Assembly (NCBI RefSeq): GCF_032062135.1
Contig: NC_092859.1
Coordinates: 49,290,710 to 49,354,709, forward strand
Length of the DNA stretch: 64,000 bases
Origin: Pyxicephalus adspersus
Taxonomy: Eukaryota > Chordata > Amphibia > Anura > Pyxicephalidae
Reading direction: 5' to 3'
The notes beneath the pieces were generated by a model. The model was not told the DNA's origin and searched no databases. It worked only from the letters and a program-made list of their open reading frames with translations. This document shows positions 22,301 to 33,968 of the stretch, piece by piece. Each line of letters begins with the position of its first letter. Within the stretch, counting starts at the first letter, position 1. The position numbers were made by a program, and so were the translations under genes.

Positions 22301-22637
22301 CTTTACAACTCTGTAACTTGGCAGGAAATTGGTATATGTTATTCCTTACACTAGTCAATTGCACATTATCTGATATAAAATGACAAGTGAACTTTATGTT
22401 GGACAATATAGAAATAAATTGTTTGGTTTTTCTTTCTTTCACCAGATCAGCAGCAGAGACCTGCTCTGTTGGAAAGAGCTTGTATCAAAGTGCCTTGCAG
22501 AGTATTCTTCAAGCAGATGTTCGAAGCCAAATGTACAAAAGCTTAAATGGATTGTATCTGGTCGAACAGAAAGACAGTTGAGGCACAGTTACTATAGGAT
22601 AGCACATTTACCCACAATTCCAGAGACTGGCTCCTGA
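19316..22637 (+). CDS. CCNG1: Cyclin G1
   Basis: Cyclin G1 is a p53-induced, non-canonical cyclin that recruits PP2A B' subunits (acting for example on MDM2) and influences G2/M and DNA-damage responses in nucleus and cytoplasm. Five coding exons join in frame: 19316-19579 (MIDTLVTSEA... to LLDRFLSKMN), 20737-20990 (VQPKHLGCVGLCCFY...), 21663-21741 (...LKVCHCKIGFSKAK), 21854-21952 (PSVLALSLLAVEVQEQ...) and 22446-22637 (ISSRDLLCWKELVSKCLAEY... to LPTIPETGS, stop 22635-22637). The join gives 295 residues, the human length. The cyclin box covers roughly residues 50-140 (AVKDLLSLIQFFGF..., then FTVYDMMRMEKIVLEKL). All junctions have GT/AG. The start was chosen because exon 2 begins at this ATG, exon 1 has none, and the sequence aligns with the family from residue 1. 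The stop lies 11 nt before a 3'UTR intron, too close to trigger nonsense-mediated decay. Confidence 0.97.
19943..20400. mobile_element. MITE-like insertion in CCNG1 intron 2
   Basis: The left part, 'aaagcggaagtaaactagaa' with A-runs and 'cacttaacctttattcctgc', resembles the MITE ends at 12167 and 51035. The interior contains a palindrome-like pair, 'gagcctcccaggatgtg' and 'tatcccgggaggc' (20262-20297). Right border uncertain. Confidence 0.4.
21329..21362. mobile_element. Fragment of the TTAA MITE family
   Basis: 'ttaacctccctagcggtcac' followed by 'actcgggg' is one terminus of the TTAA-flanked MITE family, without its partner end nearby. It lies in CCNG1 intron 3. Confidence 0.45.
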
Positions 22638-22922
22638 TGTTTTTGAAGGTAATTGTTACTTGTTGGCAGATTTATTGCCCCATTATTGGTGTCAGTGGGA
22701 GGAATAAAGCCCCATTACTATGACATTTCTGACAAACCTATAACTTTTTTTTTTTTTTTTTTTAACTTCCAGTTCCTAAGTGTAGTTGACCTATTTGATC
22801 TATTTTGCATTTTAGCTTACTAATGCATTCATTTATTACCTTGGCATTAAATGATATGTTGTAACTCATTGGCATATAGGTGATGACGAGACACACTAAC
22901 GCATTTTATTGTATTTTTACAG

Positions 22923-25165
22923 GTTATAAAAGTGGAAAAGGCACAAGAATGGTGTGATTCGAATTATATGGACTATGGGGAACCTGTTTGGAATGCAATA
23001 CCTGTGAAGCCTAAGGAATAAACGGCAGCTAGTTTTTACATTTTTCTTTGGCTTAAAAAAAAAAAAAAAGCACTGAAAATGTTAAGTAGAGAAATATATT
23101 AGCAGTTTAATACTTTTTCACTGGAGACATTTCATAATGGACATACTGTAATAGACACAATGTGAAATGCACTGTTTGGTGAGGCTGCATACGCCTAACT
23201 TCAAAGTAACTAATATGAGGTCAATGCTGAGAAGACACAAATAGGGCTTTTTTTATGAAGAGAAGTGAGGCAATATTTGCTGCAGTTTCTTCCTCTGTAC
23301 ATGCCTTTTATAGCCATTGATAGGATTTTTGAGGGCACCTCTGTACCAAGTTCATATTTGGATTTATTTATAAAAGGTGATACTGCTTAATTCCCTACTC
23401 CATTTTCCATGTGACTGTTCCTTTTTCTGTAATGATGCTGCAGACCTGACTAAATAATTTATATTTCTAATTATTATTTTATATGGTCATAATTCCATTA
23501 AACTTACCTGCAGAGTAAGCTTTGCATAGTTTAGGATGTAATGTAATATACAGTTGAATGCTGCAGTGATTTGCACACTTCCCACTTGTGGATAGAAGTA
23601 TAAAACAAATATACTGGACGTACTACTTGCCAGCTTTTTCTAAAGACAAATACACTACTATTTAAATCAAGGACAACATCCAAGTTGCTCAACTTCTAAG
23701 GAACCTAGCAATGCAAAATGAGTACACAATGTTTGTCATTCTTGATCTAATTGTAAATCCTAAATAGTCCTGTGTAATTTATTTCTCAAAAAGGAAAAAA
23801 AAAAGAATTGCACTTTATTTGCGTTTTAATGTGACATTGCAGTGCTGGATACTTATTGTTTATCTGCCTGCTTGTACTAGTTTAGAGTGCAATTTTTTTG
23901 CACATTTAAAAAAAGATGTATGGCACGGTTTTCAAAAGAGGAACATCTGCTGTTTATGGTTAGAAAGGGCTCATGAAGTAATGATTTCTTTTATGGGTAC
24001 AAAATATATTCACACTACTGTATAAGAATAATATGGCTTTTGGCTGGACTTTAAGGTTTTATGTGAAACCTTAGCTCCTAATATTTAAACATGGTAGGTG
24101 TCTTATGTTTTGTTCTCAAATATCCAGCAAGTTTGCCATACAAATCGCATCTGGTTTAGTGAAGCCAAGGTCTGTTAGGCAATACCTTTCTGCATAGCAC
24201 AATACTTATTTTACTCATTTCCCTTGAAGACTAGATTTCTGTACATGACCTGAAACCATTTTACTGCCAGTAGGAAGATGGAGGGGAAAAAGCAGTGTTA
24301 ACATCCCTTCTAGTGCTGCCATTTTCTGTAACTGTGAATTGATGTAACTTAAGCATACATAGAACTGAATGAAGTAAATAAGCTGAATAGATGTGCAAGT
24401 GTCACCTGTGTTATCTTTAGGGGGTAAGACAACATGCAGGCTGTAATCTAGCTTTCCTTATGTCAGTTATAATATTCACACTTGTATGTATCTTCGCATA
24501 AAGTTATTTTAAGAGCTAGGCTTTGTATTCTTGAATGATGTGAAACTTAAAAAGAAATGGTACTTTTCATACAGATGCCTGCACATTTCTGCATAGCCAC
24601 TTTATAGCAGCTCAGAACCCCCCAAACCTAGGTTAGGTTGGGCAGCAAATTGGTTGGTAATCTTCCTGATTCTGCTTTTCGCTTACACCAGAATATTGTG
24701 GTAACACACGTTACATGTGTTGTGTCATTTCATTTTAAATTGCACTCCCAAATGAGGTCCTGGAGTGCTATAGAGTGGATCTGATGCAGCTGGTGTAACT
24801 GCAACCTATGTTTTGCAAAAAGATTACATATCTGCTGTATGCCTATGCTCTGTAATGTGATATAAGCTTGTTTTAAAACTTAACTACAAAGCAATTTTCA
24901 AAAGCTGTGTAGAATCACTTGAGTAGTTAACCCTAAAGTGACCCAGTTGCAGCTTAAGTACAGTGTGGGAAATGCTTTCAATCCATTATTTAGTAGATGC
25001 TCAGCTACAAAATGGAAGAATTGTATATTGCCCATCACTAGGTTAAGCTGCTTGGTGGCAGGCAGGGTCTGCACATCCTGGAGGGCTAAAATAATGCAAT
25101 GTAAACTAAGTGCCTCTGGTAATTCAGTAAGCAATGTACCTTTCAATAAAATTTATTGAAATGAA
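22923..25165 (+). other. CCNG1: CCNG1 3'UTR terminal exon
   Basis: A donor at 22649 (GAAG|GTAATT) follows the stop by 11 nt, and an acceptor (TTTTTACAG) precedes 22923. The exon then runs about 2.2 kb, without repeats that I recognise, to the poly(A) signal at 25145. The first 98 nt are open in one frame (VIKVEKAQEWCDSN... to PVKPKE, stop), but this frame is not joined to the CCNG1 reading frame. It is treated as untranslated. Splicing inside the 3'UTR is inferred from the signals. Confidence 0.6.
25145..25150 (+). terminator. CCNG1: CCNG1 poly(A) signal
   Basis: AATAAA, followed within about 20 bp by GT/T-rich sequence ('ctttgtggtttgttttcttt'), which is a good cleavage/downstream element. 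LINE-derived sequence begins shortly after. Confidence 0.75.
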
Positions 25166-25229
25166 CTTTGTGGTTTGTTTTCTTTTCAGCAACTACTGTT
25201 AATGAACACATACACCTTTTTTTCCCTAA

Positions 25230-28200
25230 TGGTAATACTTTGGTATTACAATAATTTTTTTATGAAATAAGACATATACAAACAATTTTACACTGAAACA
25301 TCTTTTTAAAATCAAATCTATAAATTATTTACCAATCCTGGAACATTACATACACATTTTACTGGACAAATAAATGAACCACATCCCTTGACATTCTATA
25401 TTTCATAACTTTGTGAGTATAACCAACATGTACTTCTATTTCCTCATGTAAATGAAGAAAAATAAACAAAATATATTTCATGCTTTAATTTTTTTTTTTT
25501 TAATCCCTCTATGTGAAGTCTCCCTATTTACCTAATTTTCTTTCCTTCCTTCTCCTTACCTCCCTACACTCCCTCTCTTTATCATTAAAGATCAAATTTG
25601 GTGTATTCTTCATTACTTGTGATCTAAAATTTATATCTAAATTATTTCAATAAAGAGTACAAGAAACCCCTTATCACTGTTACCAAAATGTTATTGCATA
25701 ATAAAAAAAAATCTGTCCAGGAAGGAAACTTTATAACAAGAATTATCAAGAGACCAACAATACCACACATGATAGAGACAAACACGACAAGAAACATTGG
25801 GAAAGAAAACACAAGGGGGGCCCACCATAGACTGTGACACGGGTTTTCAATAAGTTTTAATTAAATATTTGTAATAGAAAAAATAACTTTTCCAAGGATT
25901 CCAGATCTTATCAAATTTGGCCATTGTATATTTTGTAGGATATGTGCCATCTTATCATTTACCATGATCCAGTCCATTTTAGTGTTAAATGGACACATTT
26001 TTAATCGTAGATGATTTCCAGGACTTAGCTTATGTGATCCTAGCAGCTAATAACATCATTCTCAAAAGTTTCACAGAGGACTTTGGAGCTACTTGGTCAC
26101 ATCTGCTGAGTAGTGCAGTCTCTGGGGAGGCTTTCACCACATATGAAATAATGTGCCCATTGTCACAGCCTCAAAAACAGCAGTGAGGATAAGGGGTAAT
26201 ATTTACCTATCCTTTCAGGGACCAAATACCAACGAAGCATGGCTTTATAAATAGCCTCAACTAATGCTGAGTTCAATGATATTTTCGAGAGCGAATAGGA
26301 GATATCATTCCACTCTTCCTTTGAATATGTTCTACCTAAATCTCTATCCAAAGACTTCATATAATTCATTTTATTCGAGGATGACATCAATTTACTCTAA
26401 ATTATTAAGATTTGTCCTTTATATCCATTAATGTTTTACAAGATCTTTCAAAAGCTGTGAGACCCAATGTGCATGGGGGCTGACCTAATTTTAGAGCTTA
26501 CGCGCCTGAGTTATATTTTGTTGATTTCCATAAAGCAAAGAATAGAATTCCTCAAAGACCTTTAAAATTTTCTCTGGGTTTTGAGTAAGCTTCCCTTCTT
26601 TTGTTTTAATCTTAAGGAGTGTATAAATTGTGGGTCTAGGATTCAGTTTATTAACTAATAACTTTCCTGGTTTATCTCCCCAATGTACATAATTTATGGG
26701 CCGACCATCTCAAGGATTTTTCCGCCCTCGTAGTCAATAACAAATTAAATTCAGTTCACTTTGCTTCAATTTGGGAACTAGGAATAATAGATTTTGGATT
26801 GGATTTATGACACCTTTGTAAGAAATGATATTCTTTCATCTTAGACTATTAATTTGTTTTGAACTTTCTTCTGTTGAGTCCCCAGTCTAATTAATTCCCT
26901 TCTTACATATGCTTTATGAGCCTCCCAATTGTTACCTGGGGAAGAATCCTCTGGTAGATTAACAGTAAAATAATCCGAGACCAGGCATCCAATCTCTGCT
27001 TAAATTTCTGGGTCAGATAGATTCTCATTTAGCCTCCAACGAAATCAAGATTGCATATTTCGAAACCCCATTAAGTTCACCATAACAGGGTCATGGTCTG
27101 ACCATGGTACTGAGGTGATTTGTGCTTTTAAAACCAAAGGAATCGAATTAGAATGAGTAAATATATGATCAACTCGGGAATATTGGTTATGAGCAACCGA
27201 AAAGTACGTATAGTCCCTTTCTGAAGGATTCAATTCACGCCAAATATCGATAAAATTATATTTTTTCAGTAATTCTGACAATTTTTAGGTCTTTTTAGGT
27301 GGATACCAATATCTAGGCCTGTTAGATTTGTCCAAAAATTGATCTAAGGCTAAATTATAATCTCCCAACAATATAAGCATTCCCTGTGCAAAGGAATCCA
27401 GTTTATGCAACAATAAAATAAAAAATGCAATCTGACCTTCATTTGGGGCATAATAGGGGGCAACCGTTATCTTCTGATAGTTCCATGTACCATAAGATAT
27501 ATTCAAGGGTCTTGTAATAAAAAATTAGGATGTCTAGCAAAATATAACATTACTCCACACTTTTTTTTATCTGAGTTTGCACAATAATTTACAGGGAATC
27601 ACCTATGAAAAAAGTGTGGCATTGATTTAGTAGTAAAATGAGTCTTGTATTGCAGGAATATCTATTTTTAACAAATTATAATAATGAAAGGCCTTCGCTG
27701 GCTTAATTGAGGGGTTCAGGCCTTGAACCTTATATGTCAAAATGGAATAGGACTGACTTAGTCTCTGTGTTAGTATTGGTTATCCTGCCATAAGTGGAAC
27801 AAATAAAAAAAAACTTAAAAACTTGATATTACTCAAGGCCCTTAGGGAAAAGAAAAACAACACGAGGGAAAACACTTACACAATACCACAAACAAAAACA
27901 CATAAAAAAGTGAGTTTCTAATGTCATTATTTCTGGAGGTCTGGAGCTGATCCCGCCTCCCAGTCCCCCACTAGGAGTTGGGTGTGCGCCATCAGCCCAG
28001 GCCCCCTTATCTTTAAGGACATATCCTTGTCCAAAAAACATATGAAGAGACCAGAGGGGCCCACACTATAAGTTACACCCCACCAATTACACTTCAATCT
28101 GAGAGGGCATGTGTCACCCATCCAGCTCCCCCAGCCCCTTAGGGATAAAATGAACAACCATGCCAATCTGCAACTTAAGGCGATTAGATTTCAGCTGCGC

Positions 28201-29400
28201 GATTAAGGAGGATCTGTTAACCTCAATGGTGAGATCATAGCAATTAATTAGCGCACACCTGCTCTCTGTTCTGTGCGTATCTACAGTCCTTTACAGGTCA
28301 ATTAGAATCTTTAATGCTTCATTAGATTTCAGCTGCGCGATTAAGGAGGATCTGTTAAGCTGTCAAATATGTGTGCCATTAGAAAGAATGATTTTTTAGG
28401 GGAACAGTGACTTTTAATGCAAACTCGCCAGTGTAAAGCTGCTGGAGATGCGCGGCTCTGGCCGCGAGCTCATTCAGTTGCTAAATTGCGCGACGGCTTA
28501 CGATTTCGGATCGCGAATACGAATGCGTGAGCGAGCATCCGATTTTGCTTGATTAATTAGGACCATAGTCTCAAATAAATTCTAAAGCCTTTTTTTTTAA
28601 CCGTGACTGGCCTTTTGCCACAAACGAAACGGAATCTGGTAAGTCCAGCTTGGATAGCAACTGTTCGCTCTCCTCATTGGTTCCAAACCTCTAGATATTT
28701 TCATTAACGCTTCTTAGGTTGAATGATGAAGTTTCACTATTATATCCCTTGGGGGACCATTTGTTTTAGGTGCCATCAGTGCCCTATGAGTCTTGAGGTG
28801 TGTTTATTGGAAATCAGGCAGGTTTTCCTCAAGAAATTTTTGAATCACCATAGTCACATCTTTAAAAGTCTCTGGTAATCCTTTTATACGAAAATTAGAT
28901 CGCCTAGAGTGATTTTCCAAATCATCGATCTTATGTTGTATTTCTTGCACTTGAGATTCCAGCACTGTAATCTGTTTGATATTCTGGGTTACTTTAATAG
29001 CAGTAGTATCCTCATTGTTTTCAATAGTTTGTAATCTGTTACCAAGCCCTTGCAAATCGTGCCTAAATTCAAAAGTAATGGAGGCTGAAGTACCCGCCAG
29101 TTCGGTGTGGAGAAGAGCCGCCAGGTGTGCAAACAATTTAGACTCCCCCTCAGAAAGTGGGGGTAGCACAAAAGGGCAATATTGAATGGCTCTGTAACAT
29201 ATTTTTTTTTATTTTGCTGTGACAACGGATAGCCAGAGCCTTCCATAGATGTTTCCAAGTTTGCGGGTGGGGATGCCCCGTTCCATTCCCTAACTTCTGT
29301 TCCCTTGGTCCTACCTGCACCAGTAGTCAGGGAGCCACCTGGGTTTAGTTGCGGAGACCGCGCTGTATGGGGTGCAGCACACCTATCAGCCATCTTAGTC
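25230..29400 (-). mobile_element. L1/Tx1-type LINE, internally deleted, - strand
   Basis: Read from 29393 down, ORF1 begins MADRCAAPHTARSPQLNPGG. After a frame change it gives a coiled coil and IDDLENHSRRSNFRIKGLPE (28804-29169), the hallmark of L1-type ORF1 proteins. ORF2 endonuclease pieces follow: LILLGDYNLALDQFLDKS (27285-27506), then YSRVDHIFTHS and VPWSDHDPVMVNL (27045-27281). Next comes broken coding text at about 26550-27000 (AHKAYVRRELIRLG, FNLLLTTRAEKSLRWS, then the RT entry). The RT core is missing, and the C-terminal part resumes at 26163-26390 (ALVEAIYKAMLRWYLVPERIGKYYP). Stops and frameshifts throughout: a dead copy. The 3' border near 25230 is uncertain. Confidence 0.75.
28185..28560. 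repeat. CpG-rich insertion with a direct repeat inside the LINE
   Basis: The phrase 'ttagatttcagctgcgcgat', then 'taaggaggatctgttaa', occurs twice (about 28186-28224 and 28322-28359). 28440-28530 is unusually CpG-rich ('gcgcgg', 'ccgcgagc', 'gcgcgacgg', 'tcgcgaatacg'). It sits between the LINE ORF1 and ORF2 remnants and is not LINE coding sequence. Probably a younger insertion. Type unknown. Confidence 0.45.
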
Positions 29401-30114
29401 TGTGCCTGTAACTACTGAGACCAGGCAACCCGATCTTTTGATTTCCCCGCTGCTTTCCCCACCATACTGCGGGCTTGCTGTATGGAGCTCACGTCCTAGT
29501 AGGCACGGGTCCTGCCGAATCTGTAAACACGGGGCCAGGAGTGGAGCCTTCAGGGAGCCGTGCCGTCCAACATTCTCAGCCATAGACGCCAGCACATGCG
29601 CCTCTCCAATGGTATTACTTTGGAATGTTTGACTATTTTTACATTTGCTTCAAAAAGAAATAAAAAAGATCTAGATAGTAGGTAATGGCAGGTTTCCTGA
29701 CATGCTTTTGGCTGTTGTGACAGCCGGTCATTATACATGAATATTGCTTACTGGCTTAATTTGCAATTCAGTTACCCTTATCTAAATTGTTCAGCTTCAT
29801 TATAGGAAAAACTAATGTTCCTGTGTGGGTTTTTTTTTCCTGCCCCTTTATGGTCATTATATATCCCAGCTGCATTGTAGTTAGGCTGATTTTATGTTTA
29901 TATATGTATAAGATTTTTTTTTTTAATGCTCCAAGGATTTTATCAACCTAAAAAATTGCAGTTCCAATGGAATGATCTATTCAATGTTTACATTTTATAT
30001 CTACTACTGAACTCTATGCTTATTCATGTATATATCATGTTTATAGCCAGTTGTCCTAAATAACTGGGTTAGTGTGACCCCCTACTGTACTGTGTTATAT
30101 TGTATTCCTCACAG

Positions 30115-30272
30115 CATTCATCTACTTGGACTAATATTCCAGTATTTTCCAAGTTCTGGGCTGTGTTTTGTGAACCTCATCCTTCTACTGCTAGCGCCAA
30201 TGTCATGACAATATTACACCGAATGAAGACATTTTATTCCTGCCTGCAAAACTGGCGATATAAGGTTAATGG
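30115..30272 (+). other. Unassigned exon-like ORF A
   Basis: After CCTCACAG the frame reads HSSTWTNIPVFSKFWAVFCE, then PHPSTASANVMTILHRMKTF and YSCLQNWRYK, ending AAG before GTTAAT (a weak donor). The amino-acid texture (tryptophan- and cysteine-containing, no low complexity) looks coding. I do not recognise the family. Human has no gene between CCNG1 and NUDCD2. It could be a decayed transposon ORF or an exon of a lineage-specific gene together with ORF B. Confidence 0.25.
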
Positions 30273-30583
30273 TCATGTAAATTTCTGAATATATAGAATA
30301 GGCATTGCTTTCAGGAATATTATACTGTTGCTGTATGTAATATTTATTACCTTTACAGGTTTACTTGAATAATTTATTATTAGATCTATTTTGACTCTTC
30401 AGAAACAAAACTTGTAAACAACTGTTGGTAATGTACAAGTTGCAGGAAATTGTAACAACTGATAATTTATTTCTAGCTGGTTATCGCACTTTGCAGTAGC
30501 ATAAAGAATTGCTAACCTTTTTTTATCAAATTACTAACATGATTTTTTTTTTTACAATAATGTCTTTCGTTGGAATAACGATT

Positions 30584-30770
30584 GCCAGCTGAGAAAAATG
30601 CTCTGACTTCTGTGAAAATTCTAGAAAGAAGTAAACAGAACTTGCTGGGAGGTACTCCGCCTCAGGCCTGGAACAGTTTTCTAACAAATATCTGTAGAAT
30701 TAGTGCCCTCTGGTGGTCACAAGCTCGACGGATTGTTACAAATCGATATAAGGCGTACATCTCTATGTAA
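30584..30770 (+). other. Unassigned exon-like ORF B with nearby poly(A) signal
   Basis: After ATTGCCAG the frame reads (A)EKNALTSVKILERSKQNLLG, then GTPPQAWNSFLTNICRISAL and WWSQARRIVTNRYKAYISM, then TAA. An AATAAA at 30830-30835 follows 60 nt after the stop, so this has the shape of a terminal coding exon. The phase (one base needed from upstream) does not match ORF A if that exon ends at AAG|GTTAAT. No family recognised. It may be a transposon remnant. Confidence 0.25.
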
Positions 30771-31036
30771 TGAAATATAGCCGCACCAAGAGGTTTTGTT
30801 TCCCACTGAAAAACCACCCTAGAAAAAATAATAAATAATCTTTATTTTTTTATGTAAATTTTTATTAAAGGTTTTCAAAGTAAAAAGATACATACATATA
30901 CAAAACTATAAAAGAACTTTAGGTATTACAATATGAGCCAACTTCCAATTATATAGCAAACATGAACAGAATAAAGTGAATATAATTCAGGTACAGGCTT
31001 TATGCTGTGGGGTCAACGGTTACATACATCACACAA

Positions 31037-31254
31037 AGGCCCTGATTTATTAAAGCTCTCCAAGACTGGAGAGAATACACTTCACCGGTGAAGCTGGGTG
31101 TGGAACCTGGAATGGATCTGGTCCAGGATTCAAACCGTTTGCTAGCAAATAACAAATGATTTTTACAAATCCATTCCATGTTTTCTGGATCTCTCAGATT
31201 CACTTCTGAAAGTGTATTCTCTCCAGCCTTGTAGAGCTTTCATAAATCAGGCCC
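31037..31254. mobile_element. MITE with about 50-bp inverted termini
   Basis: The left arm 'ggccctgatttattaaagct', then 'ctccaagactggagagaata', pairs with the right arm read backwards ('gggcctgatttatgaaagct', then 'ctacaaggctggagagaata'). The element is a 218-bp near-palindrome without coding capacity. Confidence 0.8.
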
Positions 31255-31690
31255 AAAAGGTTCAAAAAGGTTCAAGGTTCAAAAGTTTGACCAGCATAAG
31301 CTATTTGTATTATCCACTTAGTTTGATTTAAAATACACCAAAAGTGTAGCCCTGTGTGAAATCCTCTAAATAAACAATATGTATAAACATAAAGATAAAA
31401 GAAAGGTAAATAGTAGGAGGGGAATAAGGGGGAAAAAGAAGATAGGACCATAAAACTCAATCGGGAATCAAGCAATACAACAACCACAAGGTTAAACCAT
31501 ACATTAGTGAGCTAATATTCAATATTGATAGGGGAAGTGCAGGTGGTCAGTAATATATAACACCTATCGATACTGCTGGGACCCGGGGGCCCATGTCTCC
31601 TCCACTTTTATTAGTTTATTAGTTTTCCATCAGATGAACATCCCCCACACGAGTTCTCAGCTCAGAAATAGAAGGTGGGCAGGCTAATTT

Positions 31691-31984
31691 CTAGTGTACT
31701 GTGATAAGGCATCTAGCTGCCATATGTAAATGCGCCAACAGAGCCCTTTTTTTGTTTGGTTTCTCGTTATAGGACGTTTTTAGCAGATAGGTCACTGGGT
31801 CCAGGCCTGTTGGGGTTTCTGGTATTCTGGAGAGAAGCTCATTAACCTCAGTCCAATAGGGCACTATTTTCAGGCATTTCGATAAAATATGGTGTTTGCC
31901 AACCTGAGATCCACATCTCCAGCATAGATTGCTACTGGATGGGTATATAGCATGAAGCTTAGCAGGAGTGTAGCACCAGTGCAC
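31691..31984 (-). mobile_element. L1/Tx1-type LINE ORF2 C-terminal fragment
   Basis: The - strand frame begins MHWCYTPAKLHAIYPSSSNL and continues CWRCGSQVGKHHILSKCLKI, then VPYWTEV. The pattern W.YTP..L...P.....CWRCG....H....C....W is the C-terminal zinc-knuckle region of L1-type ORF2. The domain is intact over about 95 codons, but it lacks the upstream RT, so it is a 5'-truncated copy. Confidence 0.7.
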
Positions 31985-33560
31985 AAGAATTTTGTAGGCA
32001 TTTTTTCCTATATAGAGTACACACCAAGCTCTTATGAGCTTTGCTCAAAATTACCCGCCAGAGTTCCACTGGAAGCTCTCTACTTAGTATGGTTTCCTAT
32101 TTAGTCATGTAAGCATGTTTAATGAAGGGCATTTGAGGCTGTTTGATTGGACCTGTCTAATAAAGTCACAAGCATACAGAGCCCAAAATATCCTGTTTTC
32201 AATTTCCAGAATTTGTTTTTTTTTTTTTTTTTTGCCCCTTCAAAGTCACAGAACATCAAAGAACCTTTATCTTTTTGTGTTAGTCCTCGGTGGGATTGGC
32301 TTCAGATGGAAAAAAAATCCCTTAAATTTTCTTACCCTCTTAGAGATGTGCCACACATTAACACCTCCTGGATCTCAACTTACGCTCTGATCACTCTCTG
32401 CCACATATAATAGCCCGGGGCAGTGGTAGGACCCCACAAGGACCCTTATGTTCAACCTACCACTCACTATGCTAAAAACAAAAAACAAAAATAAACTCAA
32501 TAGGATTTTCTTATTTTCCTATGAAGGAAATGGGACTTTTTTGGTGCACATAAATATCACAACAATATACTTTTTATATAAACTTTACATTTCTGTATTT
32601 TATTCTTGATACAAAACACACTGTATAAAAACATACAAACACTTAAATTTTTTTTTCTCTTTTTAGAGTGCATTATCTTTTACATATAGTTTATATTTTG
32701 ATGCCATTGAACTGTCCTTGATGCATTTCCCCACAAGGACTTCCTCAGAAGGGCATATTTTAGTAGTAATTGAAGTTTATTTAACGCCTTCAATAAAACA
32801 AAATAGAAATATATATAATGCTATGATTACAGCCTTGCATGGTATAAGATTGTATTTAAGAATCCTAGGTGTAAAAATCAATCACACTCACTTTACATGG
32901 ATATGTGACTATTTTATCACATTAGTGAATCCATAGGGTGAATACTTATTGAAGTAGATTTTCAAACCTGAATGTAGATTTCCCCTCCTTATTAAGGTAT
33001 CTCATCTGCATTCAATGTTATCAATTACCTGTGGAGGACATAATTCTAATGTTAAGTTGAAAACACATGATTGTCACATCTCTTTCTTTATAATAAATCC
33101 AATATTTCAAATTTATATTGCCCTACTGTGGGGGATCAATTCTGGTTCTTTGGATTTCATGCAGAGGTCTTGGGTTTGAAATGTGAAAGGTTGCTCAAGT
33201 AGCAGCCACATTCTTGCCGGAGGTCACCAGTTACCATGATCCCAGGGATGGTCACGGGTCATATTTAACTCCCAAATCTGACTCAATCCAACCATCTTTC
33301 TATCACTACTTTCAGAGATTTCTAGATGGAACAGGATTGAAATTTTCCGTATGTTTGTTTCTTAAGGATTCCTACCATTTTGAAAGTTTGGGAATAATTG
33401 TGCCAGGCTATCAGGCATTGGCTCAAAAAGGTTCTCTTATATGTGGGTTTTCGTTTTATGTCTCAACGTTTTGTAAACACTTTATTCTCCTCTGATAGAA
33501 CAGGTGTGCAGTAAGGAAATTTGTGTTACCTAAAAAGAACCTAGCAGGGATGCCCTATAT
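31985..33560. other. Intergenic DNA, LINE-like flank and unassigned sequence
   Basis: 31985-32120 probably continues the LINE fragment upstream. The rest is AT-rich. The open frames at 32115-32410 and 33214-33495 have no motif. A hammerhead-like motif at 32723-32748 is listed separately. Confidence 0.3.
32723..32748 (-). ncRNA. Hammerhead-ribozyme-like motif, degraded
   Basis: On the - strand: CTGAGGA, AGTCC, TTGT, GGGGAAATGC. CUGANGA is intact, and AGUCC/GG.. could form the remains of stem II before a GAAA that now reads GGAAAU. The weakest of the four motifs of this kind in the window. Confidence 0.3.
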
Positions 33561-33932
33561 CAGAGGTCAGCAAACTTTTTTGGCCACTAGGCCATTTCAG
33601 GGGTAGGCAGGAGCACACTAGGCCAGACTCTCTCTTGAGTCCCTCCCTGAAGGGAAATCCCTCTCCTCTGCAATGCATACGGAGGAGAGGGAATGTTCCC
33701 TATTTACCCCGGGTGCGGAAGTGTTAACGCTGGCCACCGTAAATAGGGAAGGGAACCACAACACTCAAGAGGCTCAAGAACGTCATGCGGCTCCGGAACT
33801 CCGATAGTTTTGTTCCAGCTCCACCACAGGTTGCCAGCCAGGGTTAGGCCAGCACGGCCAGGGGGCGCTAGACCGGAACAAGCTACCGGCTAGGCTGCAT
33901 CTGGCCTAAAGGCTGGAGTTTGTCTACCTCTA
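33561..33932. mobile_element. hAT-type non-autonomous element
   Basis: Starts CAGAGGTCAGCAAACTTTTT and ends GGAGTTTGTCTACCTCTA. Flanked by 8-bp CCCTATAT (33553-33560) and CCTTATAT (33933-33940), 7 of 8 identical. Internal sequence is GC-richer than its surroundings. No transposase. Confidence 0.75.
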
Positions 33933-33968
33933 CCTTATATCTCCATTTTTGGTTAATATTTTTCTTGA

